A DNA stretch of 64,000 nt from Zygnema cylindricum (GCA_037447655.1 JBBHKE010003045.1:1-64000); one strand, 5' to 3'; shown: positions 1 through 10,265, counted from the stretch's first letter. Translations and numbers: made by a program. Notes: generated from the sequence alone by a model not told the origin.

Positions 1-93
1 GGAACATATATGCCAACATCATGGAACTCAATAAAATAAAAAGAAAAAAAAGAAAAAAAAAATGTTGGGATATGTATGAAAATGGACACTTAC

Positions 94-704
94 AAAGGAC
101 TATGGATTTCGCCTTCTTTTGCAACAACTTGATGAGATAAAGTGCATTTATTTTTTTGACACAACATTTGTAACTCTTGGCTGAACTCGTTAATTAAACT
201 TTCTTCTTTTTTCACATTAGATTTGTCCAAATCATTAACAACTTCATTATTTTCTCGATAAAGTATGCTCGAAACATCAATTAGTTTTGATTTTTTATTG
301 GGGTTTTCTTCGAGAGTTGTTAAAATTTCATTGTTATTTATGATTTGTGATTGACATTCATAATTTGAAGGTTCGTTTACAATGTTTTTTGGGCACGATG
401 CCAAAAAACTGGTTAATAAACGAGAAATATCGGAAACCTTTGTTTCTTTCGGAGGTTCCAATTTTTTCTGTACCTCCACAACACGAGAATCTTCCATGTA
501 ATTTAAAACATCATTTTTAACATTATCTTCAATCAAGATTTGAGATTTTGGAGCTAATTCAGGCCAGAATATGTTGAAATTTGTTGCCACGAAGTAGATT
601 GATGCTTCAAGTTTCATACAATCAAAACTATCGTTTAAGTCATGGTTATTTGGGATTTCTTTCATTGTATCGGGATTAATTGTCAATTTTTTGTTAGTTG
701 CCAT
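94..704 (-). CDS. first coding exon of an unrecognised gene (partial)
   Basis: An open frame starts with ATG at 704 (minus strand) and stays open for about 200 codons. A strong splice donor, GTAAGT, lies at 88-93 just before the in-frame stop near 90, so I read this as a first coding exon of 203 codons plus 2 nt that continues beyond the window. The product is hydrophilic, rich in Asn, Lys, Glu and Ser, with no signal peptide, membrane segment or domain that I recognise. A segment around residues 90-110 (ending SDISRLLTSFLASCPK) is the most protein-like part. It lies in the same orientation as CSL4, about 3 kb downstream of the CSL4 stop. The function is unknown, and it could be a chance ORF, although its length in AT-rich sequence and the donor argue against that. 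Confidence 0.5.
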
Positions 705-1322
705 ATAGAAAGGGAGGAATGAACTTTAAAGAGAGGGAAAAGAAAAGGAATATAACATGGATTAAGGAAAATAGAAATTGAAAGGAAAGTGAAAAGAAAA
801 AAAAAGAAAAATAAAGAAGAGGAAAGTAAAAAGAGGAAATGGAAAAGGGAAACAAAAGGAAAGGATAGTAGGAGGAAAATTATTTTTCTCTTTTCAAAAC
901 AAAAACTTTACATTGAAAATTTTTACGCCATTGTTTTGAAACACAACACAACTCTCTCTTTCCTTTTATTTTAAATTCAAAAGGAAAAAGTTATTATCAA
1001 TGCAATATTAAAAGCAAGATAAGAAAGAAAGAAAAAAAAAACGACTAAAAACTTGACACGACGATTTGGCGACCTCTTCATGTAGCATTCCCTCAACCAC
1101 GTGTCTTAACATAATATCGGCGTAGAACCTTACAGTTGCCATGCATCGAACATTTTACAGCTAAATTTTTTTGTTGGATAATTCGTCCATTACGATTTGG
1201 CGAAAATAGAGCTACTTAACTCTCATTGGCGAAAAACTTTACGGAAAATCTGCGGCTTCCGGAAAGTCCGCGCCGGCGTAATGCACGAGTTTTTTATTGC
1301 ACGGCTGTACTTTCCGGACGCT
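705..1322. other. upstream/intergenic sequence, purine-rich
   Basis: This is probably the promoter and leader of the minus-strand exon at 94-704. It holds a purine-rich stretch at about 715-880 (GGAAA, AAAGAAAA runs) and nothing else I can name. The short plus-strand ORF here is a by-product of the A-rich tract. Confidence 0.4.
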
Positions 1323-1542
1323 ACACCGTGAATCGGTATTACAGTCAATGTTTTTTTGGCCACTTAAAACATCTTTTCTCCGTACACACTTGTTCGATTT
1401 TCAATTGGGGACCGTCAATTGGAAGCTGAGAACCTTACATTTCAATCTCGACCGTCAGATCTACAATCTGACAATTCTGTACGGAGAAAAGATGTTTTAA
1501 GTGGCGAAAAAAAATGTTAACGCTAATAGCGATACACGGTGT
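1323..1542. mobile_element. 220-bp foldback / MITE-like inverted repeat
   Basis: Two arms of about 65 bp are inverted copies. The left arm (1323-1385) starts ACACCGTG and ends in TTTTCTCCGTAC. The right arm (1479-1542) starts GTACGGAGAAAA and ends CGGTGT. The inner 27 bp of the arms (1359-1385 and 1479-1505) are perfectly complementary; the outer parts match with several substitutions. About 93 bp separate the arms. No coding capacity is seen, and no convincing target duplication flanks it, so the superfamily is not assigned. Confidence 0.6.
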
Positions 1543-1629
1543 ACTGAAAAATCTTGCAGCTTTCCGGCATGATTCTGCGATCCTTGCAATAAACAGTATA
1601 AACTGTCAACAATTAACACTTATTCTTTT

Positions 1630-2340
1630 TCGGATCTTAAACGAGCTCCTCGTCTAAATTTTTCTCCAACTACTAAAACAGAAACAAAATAAGACAAAAC
1701 TGTAACCGTAACCATAACCACAATCATAACGATAGCCATTCATTTTATTTTATTATCGCTAAAGTTAAAAACTTCAAAATTAGGTCTATTTATATTTACT
1801 TCATGGGAACATGCACGATAAAAAACCATATACTCTTATAACATGCGTGTCATATATAGTACGATTCACCAATACAGCATATGATGACGTCATCATACGC
1901 CAGGACGAGACGCGTCACTCTGACGTTAATTACAGATGCTGTGACGCCTCATTTTTACGAAATACAAAAACGAGCAATTTTTTTTTTTTAAGTACTGAAC
2001 ACTACAGAAATTGAGGCGGACGACAGAATTTTACGTTTTTACGTGTCGTTAACCCTTTGACCGTTTAAATGTCTAAACGTTTAAATATAACTGTTCGATT
2101 AAACAATTTGTCATTTGAAACTGACGTGGAAAATCCATATTGGATGTGTATTTGTTCGAGCTTTATTCATCAAGTATACATTCAAAATTTCAACATAGAT
2201 TGAGCTGACGAATCGACATATCGATTCCAGACGGTCAATGGCGAGACCACCGAAAACGACTGGCGCGTTTAACCTGATGATTTTGTCTGACCTTTGTTCA
2301 CCACCCGGCACTGGTCTGGTCATCCAGCACTGGCCTGCGC
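1630..2340. repeat. dispersed repeat family R1, copy 1
   Basis: Blocks here recur in the same order and orientation at 25430-27370. Examples are the ATAACCATAACC-rich stretch followed by TTAAAAACTTCAAA, the GCGTGT-ATATATAGT block, the GACGTTAATTACA block, and further on the ACAATTTGTC and TTCGAGCTTT blocks. The copies have diverged by many substitutions and indels. No protein is encoded in any frame. The family identity is unknown. Confidence 0.5.
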
Positions 2341-2990
2341 ACCGACTGGCTGATGATGCCTGGGATCGAATTTTAGTTGATAGTTCGAAAGTCTTCACCA
2401 ACACTTAAAATACGTATTTTACTCTCAATTTCTCTACCACTATTCGTAAAAGTACACGGAAAGACTGACATTTTTACGCGAAAGAACAAAGAAAAGAAAA
2501 ACAATGTCTTCTCACAAACCTCTAGACATTAATCTTTTCCCTTAGATACTCGAATCATCGTTTTCGATTATGGATTTAAGATTAAAAAAAAGATAATAGC
2601 AAGATGTTTACCTTCACTACAAAACAATCTTTCATGCTATACTAAATAATGTCCCTTTAAGGTATGTATTTTGAAATGGACATGCGAATGAAACCAAGTA
2701 TTGCACTCATGATGGAACTCAGTTTTTGGTACCTAAACTCAACAAGAATGGTACTATTTGAATAATAGTGTGGTAAGAATCTAAAAAAGCTCCAAAACAG
2801 ATTTTTCTACTGACTACGTAGAACTTTTAAAATCAAATCTTTTGGAACACTCGTCTTTAAGATCTTGAAGGTAATGGATTCTTGTCATCCTTATGTTATG
2901 GAGATTTTCAGTGTGTTTTCCTTTTTTTTTTCTTTAAGTTATTTGTTTCCTTCCCAAAGAATTTTCACATAAAAGAAATTGATTGCATTC
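2341..2990. other. intergenic, nothing recognised
   Basis: AT-rich sequence with short homopolymer runs. I see no coding frame, RNA gene or mobile-element terminus. Confidence 0.4.
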
Positions 2991-3560
2991 AAATCGACGC
3001 AAAGCAAAATCGATACTTTACGAAGACAACGTTTGAAAGGTCTTTTACAGAGATACCCATTCAGAGTCAATACTTTACAAAAACAACATTGAAAACCAAG
3101 ATAACATTGAAAATGGGATTTTACGAAAATGACATTCAAAAACAATTTTTTACAAAGATATAATTCGAACTCGATACTTTACGAAGACGATATTTAAAAT
3201 TTTGATCCTTTACGAAGATAACATTGAACTCGATACTTGAATATGAAATTGATGCTTTATGAAGATAACATTCAAAATCAATGAAGACAACATATAATCG
3301 ATACTCGACGAATATAACATTCGAACTCCATACTCGACGAATATAACATTCGAACTCCATACTCGACGAATATAACATTCGAACTCCATACTCGACAAAT
3401 ATAACATTCGAACTCCATACTCGACGCATATAACATTCGAAATCGATACCTTATGAAGATTACATTTAAATCTACGAAGACAATATCCAAAATCGACAAA
3501 TTGCGAAGATAACATTCGAATTGATGAAAATAACATTCGAAATGATACTTTCCGGAAAAA
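2990..3560. repeat. degenerate tandem array, 27-bp core unit
   Basis: The core at about 3297-3440 holds five near-identical 27-bp units (ACTCGACGAATATAACATTC followed by GAACTCCAT). On both sides the array decays into related units of the type CGATACTTTACGAAGATAAC, back to about 2990 and on to about 3560. The overlapping ORFs in this stretch, all with YSSSMEFECYI-type repeats, are translations of the array and not genes. Confidence 0.8.
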
Positions 3561-3736
3561 ACATCCGGAATCGATATTGTCTTCAATAAAAACTTGAGTA
3601 GAATAATCTCTCAACCGAAGTCAAAAGTTTAATAGATACCGGTCAACCGGAGTCAAAAAACTCGTAAACCGGGTTCCAGATATTTTACTGTTAGAAAATG
3701 TTTCCAGTTTTTGAAAAAAAATCGAAAGCTTTATTA

Positions 3737-3822
3737 TTATATTTTGGCAACTTTCCGAAACTCTTTTTGTTTTGTGATTGGACACTGCATTTCCTGCCAG
3801 CTTATGGGTACCATAGGAGCTC
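3737..3822 (-). CDS. CSL4: CSL4 exon 6 (terminal)
   Basis: The acceptor reads CTTTTTAG before GAGCTCC. The split Gly codon is completed and 27 further codons ([14 protein letters not shown]...FRKVAKI) run to TAA at 3737-3739. The long ORFs that continue upstream of 3822 on this strand are read-through into the pyrimidine-rich end of intron 5. Confidence 0.92.
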
Positions 3823-6443
3823 CTAAAAAGACAAAAACGAGAAAATGACAAAAAGGGAAAAGGACAAAAAAGGGAAAAGGACAAAAGAAGGAAGAGGAGG
3901 AGGAAAAAGAGGGAAACAAACAAAAGAAGAGAAAAAAAAAGGGGGGGGGGGGGGGGGGGGGGGAGAAAAAACAAAAAGGGAGATTGAACAAAAAGGAGAA
4001 AAAAGGAGAGAAAAATAGAAAGGGAGAGAGAAACAAAAAAAACGGGAAAAAAAAAAAACATAAGAAAGGAAAAAGAGAGAGGAAATAAGCAAAAATGGAG
4101 AAATAATCGAAAAAGATAAGAAAGAAAAAGGGGGAGAGAAAACCAAAGGAGAAAAAAAAACAGAAGGGGAAAAAAAATCAAAGGGGAAAAACAAAAGAGA
4201 CCAGACAACAGCAGAAAAAGGGAAAAAAAAAAACAGATGAAAAAAACAAAAAGAAAAAACAGAGAGAGAGAGAAAATAACAAAAAGAAAAACAAAAAGGG
4301 AATAGAAAATGAAAGTCAACAAATTAAAAAAAAAAAAAAAACGAAGACATAAACTTTTAAGAAAAAAACAAGTTGGGTACCCGAAAAAAAAAGGGGACGG
4401 ATTACAAAAATAGCTTAACTTTCACAAGTAGGTAAAGCCAAAAGTTTCAAAGAGTTTTTAGGTTTTAAAGTTATTTCAAAATATATTACATTAAAAAGAA
4501 TCATGGACAGCTTAAAAAAATAAAAATATATTTTAGAATTTTTGATTCATTATTATTTTATAAGATTCAGGACAGTTTTACACAAAAAAAAGATTTATTA
4601 TGAAAACTAGAAACTGATGCCTAAAAAAATCCTAAAGAGAAAGTTTAAATCGAAGTCTTTAAATGAAAGTTTTAAATACACGTTTCTCTCTCTCTCTCTC
4701 TCTCCCTCCCTCCCTCTCCCTCCCTCTCCCTCCCTCTCCCTCCCCTCACCCACCCTCTCCCTCCCTCCCCCCCCCCTCCCCCTCCCTCCCCCTCCCTCCC
4801 TCCCCCCACCTCCCCCTCCCTCCCCCTCCCTCCCTCCCCCTCCCCCTCCCCCTTCCCTCTCTCCCTCCCTCCCTCCCCCTCTCCCTCCCTCCCCCCCCTC
4901 CCCCTCCCCCTCCCTCTCCCTCCCTCCCCCTCTCCCTCTCCCTCCTTCCCTCTCCCTCCCTCCCCCTCCCCCTCTCCCTCCCTATCCCTCCCTCCCCCTC
5001 CCTCTCCCTCCCTCCCATCCTCCCCCTCCCTCCCTCTCCCCTCCCTCCCCCCCTCCCCCTTCCCCCTCCCCCTCCCTTTCCATCCCTCATCTCACCTCCC
5101 CTCCCCTCCCCCTCTCCCTTCTCTTCCCCTCCCCCCTCTCCCTTCTCTTCCCCTCCCCCTCCCCCTTCTCCTCCCCTCCCCCTCCCCCTCCCCCCTCTCC
5201 CTCTCCCTCCCCCAAAATGTGCGAAGCACTTCTTTTTGGAAAAGCTTGACTGACGTGCGTAGCCACTTTGGCGCGCAGCAAACAACGTGCGCAGCACCAA
5301 CAATTACGTGAGCAGCGGTGAAGCTGCGAAGAGCGCTGCTTTTTTCGGACGGAGGTATGACAAAGGAATACCAAAAAGGGGGTTTCGTTTTGGACCTTCA
5401 GCCGAAGTAGTGCAAGCACGAAGCACCGGACAGCGTTGCTGCTTTTTCGGAATACCGTCTCCAAAAAGAAGGGGCCAAAGCAGTGTTACCATGCTTCTTC
5501 TTGCACTCCTTGCACCCTCCTTTCATACGTTGGTTTGTTTCGCCGACGCGCGTCCCCCCTCCCCCTCCCCCCTCCCCCTCCCTCTCCCTCTCCCTCTCCC
5601 TCTCCCTCTCCCTCTCCCTCTCCCTCTCCCTCTCCCTCTCCCTCTCCCTCTCCCCCTCCCCCTCCCCCCTCCCCCTCCCCCTCCCCCTCCCCCTCCCCCC
5701 TCCCCCTCCCCCCTCCCCCTCCCCCTCCCCCTCCCCCTCCCCCTCCCCCTCCCCCTCCCCCTCCCCCTCCCCCTCCCCCTCCCCCTCCCCCTCCCCCTCC
5801 CCCTCCCCCTCCCCCTCCCCCTCCCCCTCCCCCTCCCCCTCCCCCTCCCCCTCCCCCTCCCCCTCCCCCTCCCCCTCCCCCTCCCCCTCCCCCTCCCTCT
5901 CCCTCTCCCTCTTTTTCATCTCACACCTCTCCCTCTCTCTCTCTTTTGGACTCTTTTCAAAATATGAACTTAAAATCCATTTTGTAAGAAGAACAATTGA
6001 ATGAAAAAGAAAGAGAAGAAAAACAATAAAAAGAAATGAAAAGAAAACAAATCAAAACAAAAGACAAGACAAGACAAGAAAAGAAAAGAAAAGATTTAAA
6101 GCTTAAAGAAAAAACTTACCTGCAAAACTTTTTGCCGATACCACTCCGAGTTCATTTTTTGCCGTTGTCAAATAATAGGCGCGAGAATTTCCAAAAGATA
6201 ACTTAAAATTTGTCAAAGAAACATTACATTTTCTTCTTTATTGTATTCATTTTTTATTTTTTTTGTTCCCAAAAGTTAAGCAAAAATCGCCAAAAATAAA
6301 CTGGCAAAGTAAAGTTGACTTTTTCAATCTTTTTATGAGTTTTATAAGGATGGATAGCTAAAAAATGATTTAAAAAGACTTTACTTTCTTCAAATAAAAC
6401 AAAAAAAAAAGTTAAATTCCCAAAAGAAAACTAAATTTAAAAA

Positions 6444-6499
<56 letters not shown>

Positions 6500-9400
6500 C
6501 ACACACACACACATGCAAGTATATAGAAGTATACATAGATAGAAAATCAAAAACACAAGACACTGCTGGAGGGTGGTAAACCCATTCTCCTCAAAAAAAG
6601 AAGAAGAAAATAAAACGTAGACAACTAATTTTATCTTTTTTGAGCATCTGAAAAGATACGACTTCTGCCCGAACAAGATCTCCCGGTCGGAAAGAAGCGA
6701 AAATGTCGACTTTGTCAATTTCTGTGGCTCTCACATCCTGCTGCCTGGGGACACCTGGCAATGTCAGGACTCTCACCCTCTCTCTCTCCCTATCCCTCCC
6801 CCTCTCGCTCTCTCTCTCTCTGCCTCCCTCTCTGTGTTTCTCTCGTTCTGTCCCTCTCACTGCCCCCTCTCCCTCTCACTGCCCCTCTCCCTCTCACTGC
6901 CCCTCTCCCTCTCCCTGCCCCTCTCCCTGCCCCTCTCCCTGCCCCTCTCCCTCTCCCTCTCCCTCTCCCTCTCCCTCTCCCTCTCCCTCTCCCTCTCCCT
7001 CTCCCTCCCTCCCCCCCCCACCCTCTCCCTCCCTCTCCCTCCCTCTCCCTCCCTCTCCCTCCCTCTCCCTCCCTCTCCCTCCCCCCTCTCACTCGTTCTC
7101 TCTCTCTCTCTCAGCCACTGACTCATTTCCTCGAGGTCTTTATATGACAGATTTTCAAATTCACCATTCACTCAAATTGTAAACTCCCAAATCTACTCAT
7201 TTTCTTAAAAAACGGGGTACGGGAGGGGGAGGGAGAGGGAGAGGGAGAGAGAGAGGGAGAGAGGGAGAGGGAGAGGGAGAGGGAGAGAAAGAGGGAGAGA
7301 GGGAGAGGGAGAGCGAGGGAGAGGACTCTATACCGTATAATGCCGCTAAATTTCTCTGCAAAAGCAACGTTCCCGACACATAAGATGTCGGTAACGGCCA
7401 AACGGGCGTTGACTTTTGTGACCTGCCACATTTCAAAACCCTAAAGATAGTTTCAGAAAAAAAGGAATCCGAAGAAAAAGTTGCAATTTGTATACAAACA
7501 GAATGGTGAAAATGGTGAAATTGCTGACAAACGTTGATTTGGAAGACAAAACATTACCAAGAAAAGGTATACAGGTACTATGAAAGGTACAACGAGAAGT
7601 ACATTGAAAGGTACAATAATAGGTGCAATAAAAGTACAATTAGCACCCAGCCGAACTTGGAGTAAACCAAACTAAACAAGATATTTCACAGTCTGGTTTG
7701 CTGATTTTCTTGTCGGCTTTTTATGGTTTGGTTGGGTTCCGGCGATTTCAAAAACCATTTGGTTCGGTCCAATCAAGCCGAACTCGGTTTTAACCAATTT
7801 CTGTATGTACAGTATTAGAGTACCCAAAAGTACGAAATTGCTTACAGTACTAGTGAACAAAAGTACGACAACATAGGATACTAATGTACGATTGATATAC
7901 AAAACAATTTGCTACATTTGACAAAGAAACTTTTAGGTTTCTTGCCATCTTTAAGCATATTTCTTGGACTGTATTAACAATTCAACGGTTTGAGCTGTTT
8001 TGTTCGGCGTAATCCAACGGTTTGGTTTGATTTGGAATTTCCAAACTGGGTTATAAATCATGTAGTTCGGTTCAGACCAAAACGAAACCGAACCAAACCG
8101 GGCTAAGTGCTAGATGCAATGATAGGTACAATAAAAGGTCCTATGAGAGGTAAAATGAAAGGTACAACGAGAGGTACAAGGAAAGGTACAAGGAAGGTAC
8201 AGTAAAAGGTACAAGGAAAGTTTAAGGTGTAATGACAAGTGCAATGAAAGGAAGGTAGAAGGAAAGGTGCAAGAAAAGGTACAATAAAAGGTCTATAAAA
8301 GTTACAATGAAAAATACAAGGAGAGGTACAATGAAAGGTACAATAAAAGGTCCCGTGAAAGGTACAACTGAAGGTACAAGGAAAGTTCAAGGTTTAATGA
8401 CAAGCGAAATGAAAGGTTAACTAAAAGGTAAAAAGAAAGGTCCAAGGAAAGGTACAAGGAAAGGTACAACGAAAAGTCCAATGAAAGGAACAATGGAAGG
8501 CACAAACAAAGGTACAATAAAGGGTAAGAAGAAAGGTCCAAGGAAAGGTACAAGGAATGACACAAAAAAAGTTATAAGGGAAAAAAAAAAGAACAATGAA
8601 CGGTAGAAAGGAAAGGACAAAAAATGGCAGGATAAAACTAACTTTTGCAGTAACGATAGCTCCAGGTTGAGGAAGTGCAGTTGGTGACCGACCTCTAAGT
8701 ATTTCTATTGTTGGTTTCTGCAAACCAAAAAATAAAATATATCAACGAACTTAAACGGAGTTTTTATAAAAAAATAAAACAATGAGGAAAGATAGTCTGT
8801 ATTTGGTATAATTTGACCATACCTGAATAGATTTCATTTAGCATCGTCTTGATTTTTACATCCAGATTCAGAAACAGAATTTTATGGGCTCAAAATATTA
8901 AACAATAGTTTCAAAAAGAAGACCAGTATTAGAAGACAGACACTAGAAACAGGAATGGAAAAATATGAACAAAGAAATAGGTCAAGAAAACACTGGACAG
9001 ACATACATATATATGTATTACATATTATATATGTAATATATATACATACATACATACATACATACATACACATTATTTATTTTTAAATATATATAAAAAA
9101 AAACATTCTGTACCATGTTTATTCCTGGCTTTCAAAATGCACAAAACATGTCTACATCATCTGAAATGCTAAAGGATTTTTGAATTTCCTGTCTTTTTTA
9201 ACTTCATTTCAAGTCCTTGATTTTTTTTTTCCAAAAAGAAACAATGATTGTCCTGGATGTAACTATTTTGACGATGTCTTCCATTCGTTAGCAACTTCGA
9301 AACCAACACGTGATAAAAATGAAATGTCAACATTTATTATTAAATGGTCAGCATTCACGACTGAAATGTCAACATTAATAACTGAAATATCAACATTAAT

Positions 9401-10265
9401 AGATGAAATGTTGACATTAATAGATGAAATGTCAACACTAATAGACGAAATGTCAACACTAATAATTGAAATGTCAACATATATAATGAAATGTCAAAAG
9501 ACACCGATTCATATCATAAATGAACAACAAATTCTAATCAATGCAAATCGAATTCTGAATTCCATATCAAATTTAGAATGTCAAATTTCACAAAGCATGA
9601 ATGCATCGTAAAATTTATCACAACGTCATTATCGCAAATTTAGAAAAAACGTTAAAAAGTGGAAGGTTTTAGAAGAGACCTAAAGATGTACCATAGAATT
9701 TCAAGTTTAGAATCTTGAACCTTTTTTTTTTAAATCAGTCTTGCAGGAACAACCACTGAACCTTGAAATAATTTCAAATTTCAATCCTTAACCCAGAATG
9801 AAAACTAACCAGTCAATTTATAATGCTAATTTTTTAATAGCACTTATACTCCATTCGTATCCATTCCGGTCCTCCCTAAACTGCCATTTACAGAAAACCA
9901 TTTCAAAATTGGTGGGGTACGGTCGGAAGACTGCATTTAACAATCTGAAGATTGCACTTAATGGTCTCAAAGCGTGCCAAAATATACGTTACCAAGTTGT
10001 GATATGATAGTTAACAAGTACCTCTCCTTCTCCTCTCCTCTTCTCTCCTTCTCCCTCTCGTCCTTTCTTTTCCATCTCCCAACCTCCATTTTCCTTTTCT
10101 CACCTTTTCACTGCTACCTGGTGCCGGTGGATTCACCTTCTCCATTCCCAGCAATGAAGCACAAACATATTTGCTTCGCACGTGTGTACCTGCTCCACTG
10201 ACGTAATCATCAACAGACCCTAACACTTCTCCTGGAGTCCTGTACACTTCGTCAGAAGTTTCCAT
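3737..10265 (-). CDS. CSL4: exosome complex component CSL4 (six coding exons)
   Basis: CSL4 is one of the three S1-type cap subunits of the nuclear/cytoplasmic RNA exosome, which guides RNA into the 3'-5' degradation channel. I assembled it from six minus-strand exons: 10104-10265, 8643-8717, 7334-7422, 6660-6744, 6120-6201 and 3737-3822. The lengths sum to 579 nt, and all junctions keep one frame for 192 aa plus TAA, matching the roughly 195 aa of animal CSL4. The N-terminal domain has TPGEVLG (residues 10-16). The S1-like core (about 70-145) includes [17 protein letters not shown] and SFRPGDLV. The C-terminal part has [15 protein letters not shown] and [10 protein letters not shown], hallmarks of CSL4 orthologues; as in other eukaryotes the archaeal zinc-ribbon cysteines are mostly lost. 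The introns are 1386, 1220, 589, 458 and 2297 bp and full of simple repeats. It is head-to-head with the NFD6-like gene. Confidence 0.93.
3836..4310. repeat. polypurine tract in CSL4 intron 5, with a long G run
   Basis: About 470 bp of almost pure A/G on the plus strand, including an uninterrupted run of about 24 G at 3940-3963. On the CSL4 sense strand this is a pyrimidine tract leading up to the exon 6 acceptor. The Phe/Ser/Pro-rich ORFs over it are artefacts. Confidence 0.9.
4683..5213. repeat. CCCTCC/CTCTCC-rich polypyrimidine block in CSL4 intron 5
   Basis: About 530 bp made of CTCCCTCC, CCCCTCCC and similar words. The complementary strand, which is the CSL4 sense strand, is a GGGA-rich tract with many G-triplets. 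Pro/Ser/Leu-rich and Gly/Arg/Glu-rich ORFs in all frames are translations of the repeat. Confidence 0.92.
5214..5555. other. complex-sequence island between two CT arrays
   Basis: This is 340 bp of normal-complexity, GC-richer sequence in CSL4 intron 5. It contains short internal repeats: GTGCGCAGCA-like words near 5250-5320, and two GGAATACC...AAAAAG words near 5367 and 5448. No domain is recognised in translation, and its origin is unknown. Confidence 0.4.
5556..5915. repeat. hexanucleotide microsatellite (CCCTCT)n then (CCCCCT)n
   Basis: The array starts as CCCTCT units (about 5578-5652), passes through mixed units, and becomes a nearly pure CCCCCT array from about 5700 to 5894. The sense strand of the CSL4 transcript is therefore (AGGGGG)n, a strong candidate for G-quadruplex or triplex formation. 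Confidence 0.95.
6120..6201 (-). CDS. CSL4: CSL4 exon 5
   Basis: The acceptor reads TTTTAAG before TTATCTTTTG. There are 27 codons plus 1 nt, including [13 protein letters not shown], the most conserved CSL4 signature. The donor is a perfect CAG|GTAAGT. Confidence 0.92.
6451..6515. repeat. (TA)n followed by (CA)n dinucleotide repeat, CSL4 intron 4
   Basis: About 37 bp of alternating TA, then about 26 bp of CACACA with one interruption. Confidence 0.9.
6660..6744 (-). CDS. CSL4: CSL4 exon 4
   Basis: The acceptor reads GTGTCCCCAG before GCAGCAGG and completes the split Arg. 28 codons follow, including [13 protein letters not shown] and SFRPGDLV. The donor is GTATCT after GTC. The alternative AG six bases downstream would drop residues and is less likely. 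Confidence 0.88.
6777..7115. repeat. CCCTCT/CCCTCC polypyrimidine array, CSL4 intron 3
   Basis: About 340 bp of CT-rich repeats, with (CCCTCT)n clearest at 6930-7005. It lies immediately upstream (in sense) of the exon 4 acceptor, so the sense strand there is purine-rich rather than pyrimidine-rich. Confidence 0.92.
7219..7323. repeat. GAGGGA polypurine array, CSL4 intron 3
   Basis: About 105 bp of GAGGGAGAG repeats, the inverse-complement composition of the array at 6777-7115 and 100 bp away from it. The two could pair into a large hairpin within the intron. Confidence 0.9.
7334..7422 (-). CDS. CSL4: CSL4 exon 3
   Basis: The acceptor reads TGTGGCAG before GTCACAAAAG. There are 29 codons plus 2 nt, starting [14 protein letters not shown], within the S1 fold. 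The donor GTATAG leaves an Arg codon split after CG. Confidence 0.9.
7566..7640. repeat. left part of a GGTACAA minisatellite
   Basis: Units of the type GAAAGGTACAAC identical in kind to those at 8113-8630. The array was split by the MITE-like insertion at 7641-8112. Confidence 0.75.
7641..8112. mobile_element. hAT-like non-autonomous element (MITE) in CSL4 intron 2
   Basis: This 472-bp insertion has imperfect terminal inverted repeats: TAGCACCCAGCC at the left, and the complement of GGGCTAAGTGCTA at the right. Subterminal motifs of the GGTTTGGTTCGG kind in both orientations are typical of plant hAT-type MITEs. It has no coding capacity. It lies inside a GGTACAAT minisatellite, so the flanking 8 bp (AGTACAAT and GATGCAAT) resemble each other partly for that reason, and the target duplication cannot be judged. 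Confidence 0.6.
8113..8630. repeat. 12-bp minisatellite GGTACAATGAAA-type, CSL4 intron 2
   Basis: About 40 degenerate units of roughly 12 bp (AAAGGTACAAGG, AAAGGTACAATG, AAGGTCCAAGGA and relatives). It ends 10-15 bp from the exon 2 donor. ORFs on the minus strand with LVPFIVPFL-type repeats are translations of it. Confidence 0.88.
8643..8717 (-). CDS. CSL4: CSL4 exon 2
   Basis: The acceptor reads TTTGCAG before AAACCAACA. There are 25 codons (KPTIEIL...GAIVTAK) and the donor is GTTAGT. It encodes the linker and first strand of the S1 domain. Confidence 0.9.
9000..9070. repeat. AT palindrome and (CATA)n microsatellite
   Basis: An inverted ATATGTATTACATA / TATATGTAATATATA stretch is followed by about seven CATA units ending near 9069. 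Confidence 0.85.
9326..9490. repeat. 21-bp tandem repeat, about 7-8 units
   Basis: Units of the type GAAATGTCAACATTAATAGA plus one base. In the plus frame they read E-M-S-T-L-I-[D/T/I], because 21 is a multiple of 3. The surrounding 143-codon ORF (9180-9611) lies inside CSL4 intron 1 on the opposite strand, and I do not regard it as a gene. Confidence 0.8.
10104..10265 (-). CDS. CSL4: CSL4 exon 1
   Basis: ATG at 10265, 54 codons, phase 0 end at ...SSEK, followed by donor GTGAGA (intron from 10103). It encodes the N-terminal domain with TPGEVLG and the YVCASLLG strand, the equivalent of the exosome ECR1_N region. Confidence 0.9.

Larger units (their letters stand above)
8718..10103 (-). other. 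CSL4: CSL4 intron 1, repeats only
   Basis: 1386 bp. It holds an AT palindrome with a TACA tetranucleotide repeat at 9000-9070, a 21-bp repeat at 9326-9490 and a CT-rich stretch at 10020-10080. No other gene is seen. Confidence 0.7.

Noticed and set aside
3136-3614. Overlapping ORFs with YSSSMEFECYI repeats
   Set aside because: Translation of the 27-bp tandem array.
4617-5967. Long Pro/Ser/Leu-rich and Gly/Arg/Glu-rich ORFs
   Set aside because: Translations of the CT/GA hexanucleotide arrays in all frames, inside CSL4 intron 5; no non-repetitive protein sequence.
9180-9611. Gene encoding EMSTLI repeats
   Set aside because: 21-bp tandem repeat inside CSL4 intron 1 on the opposite strand.
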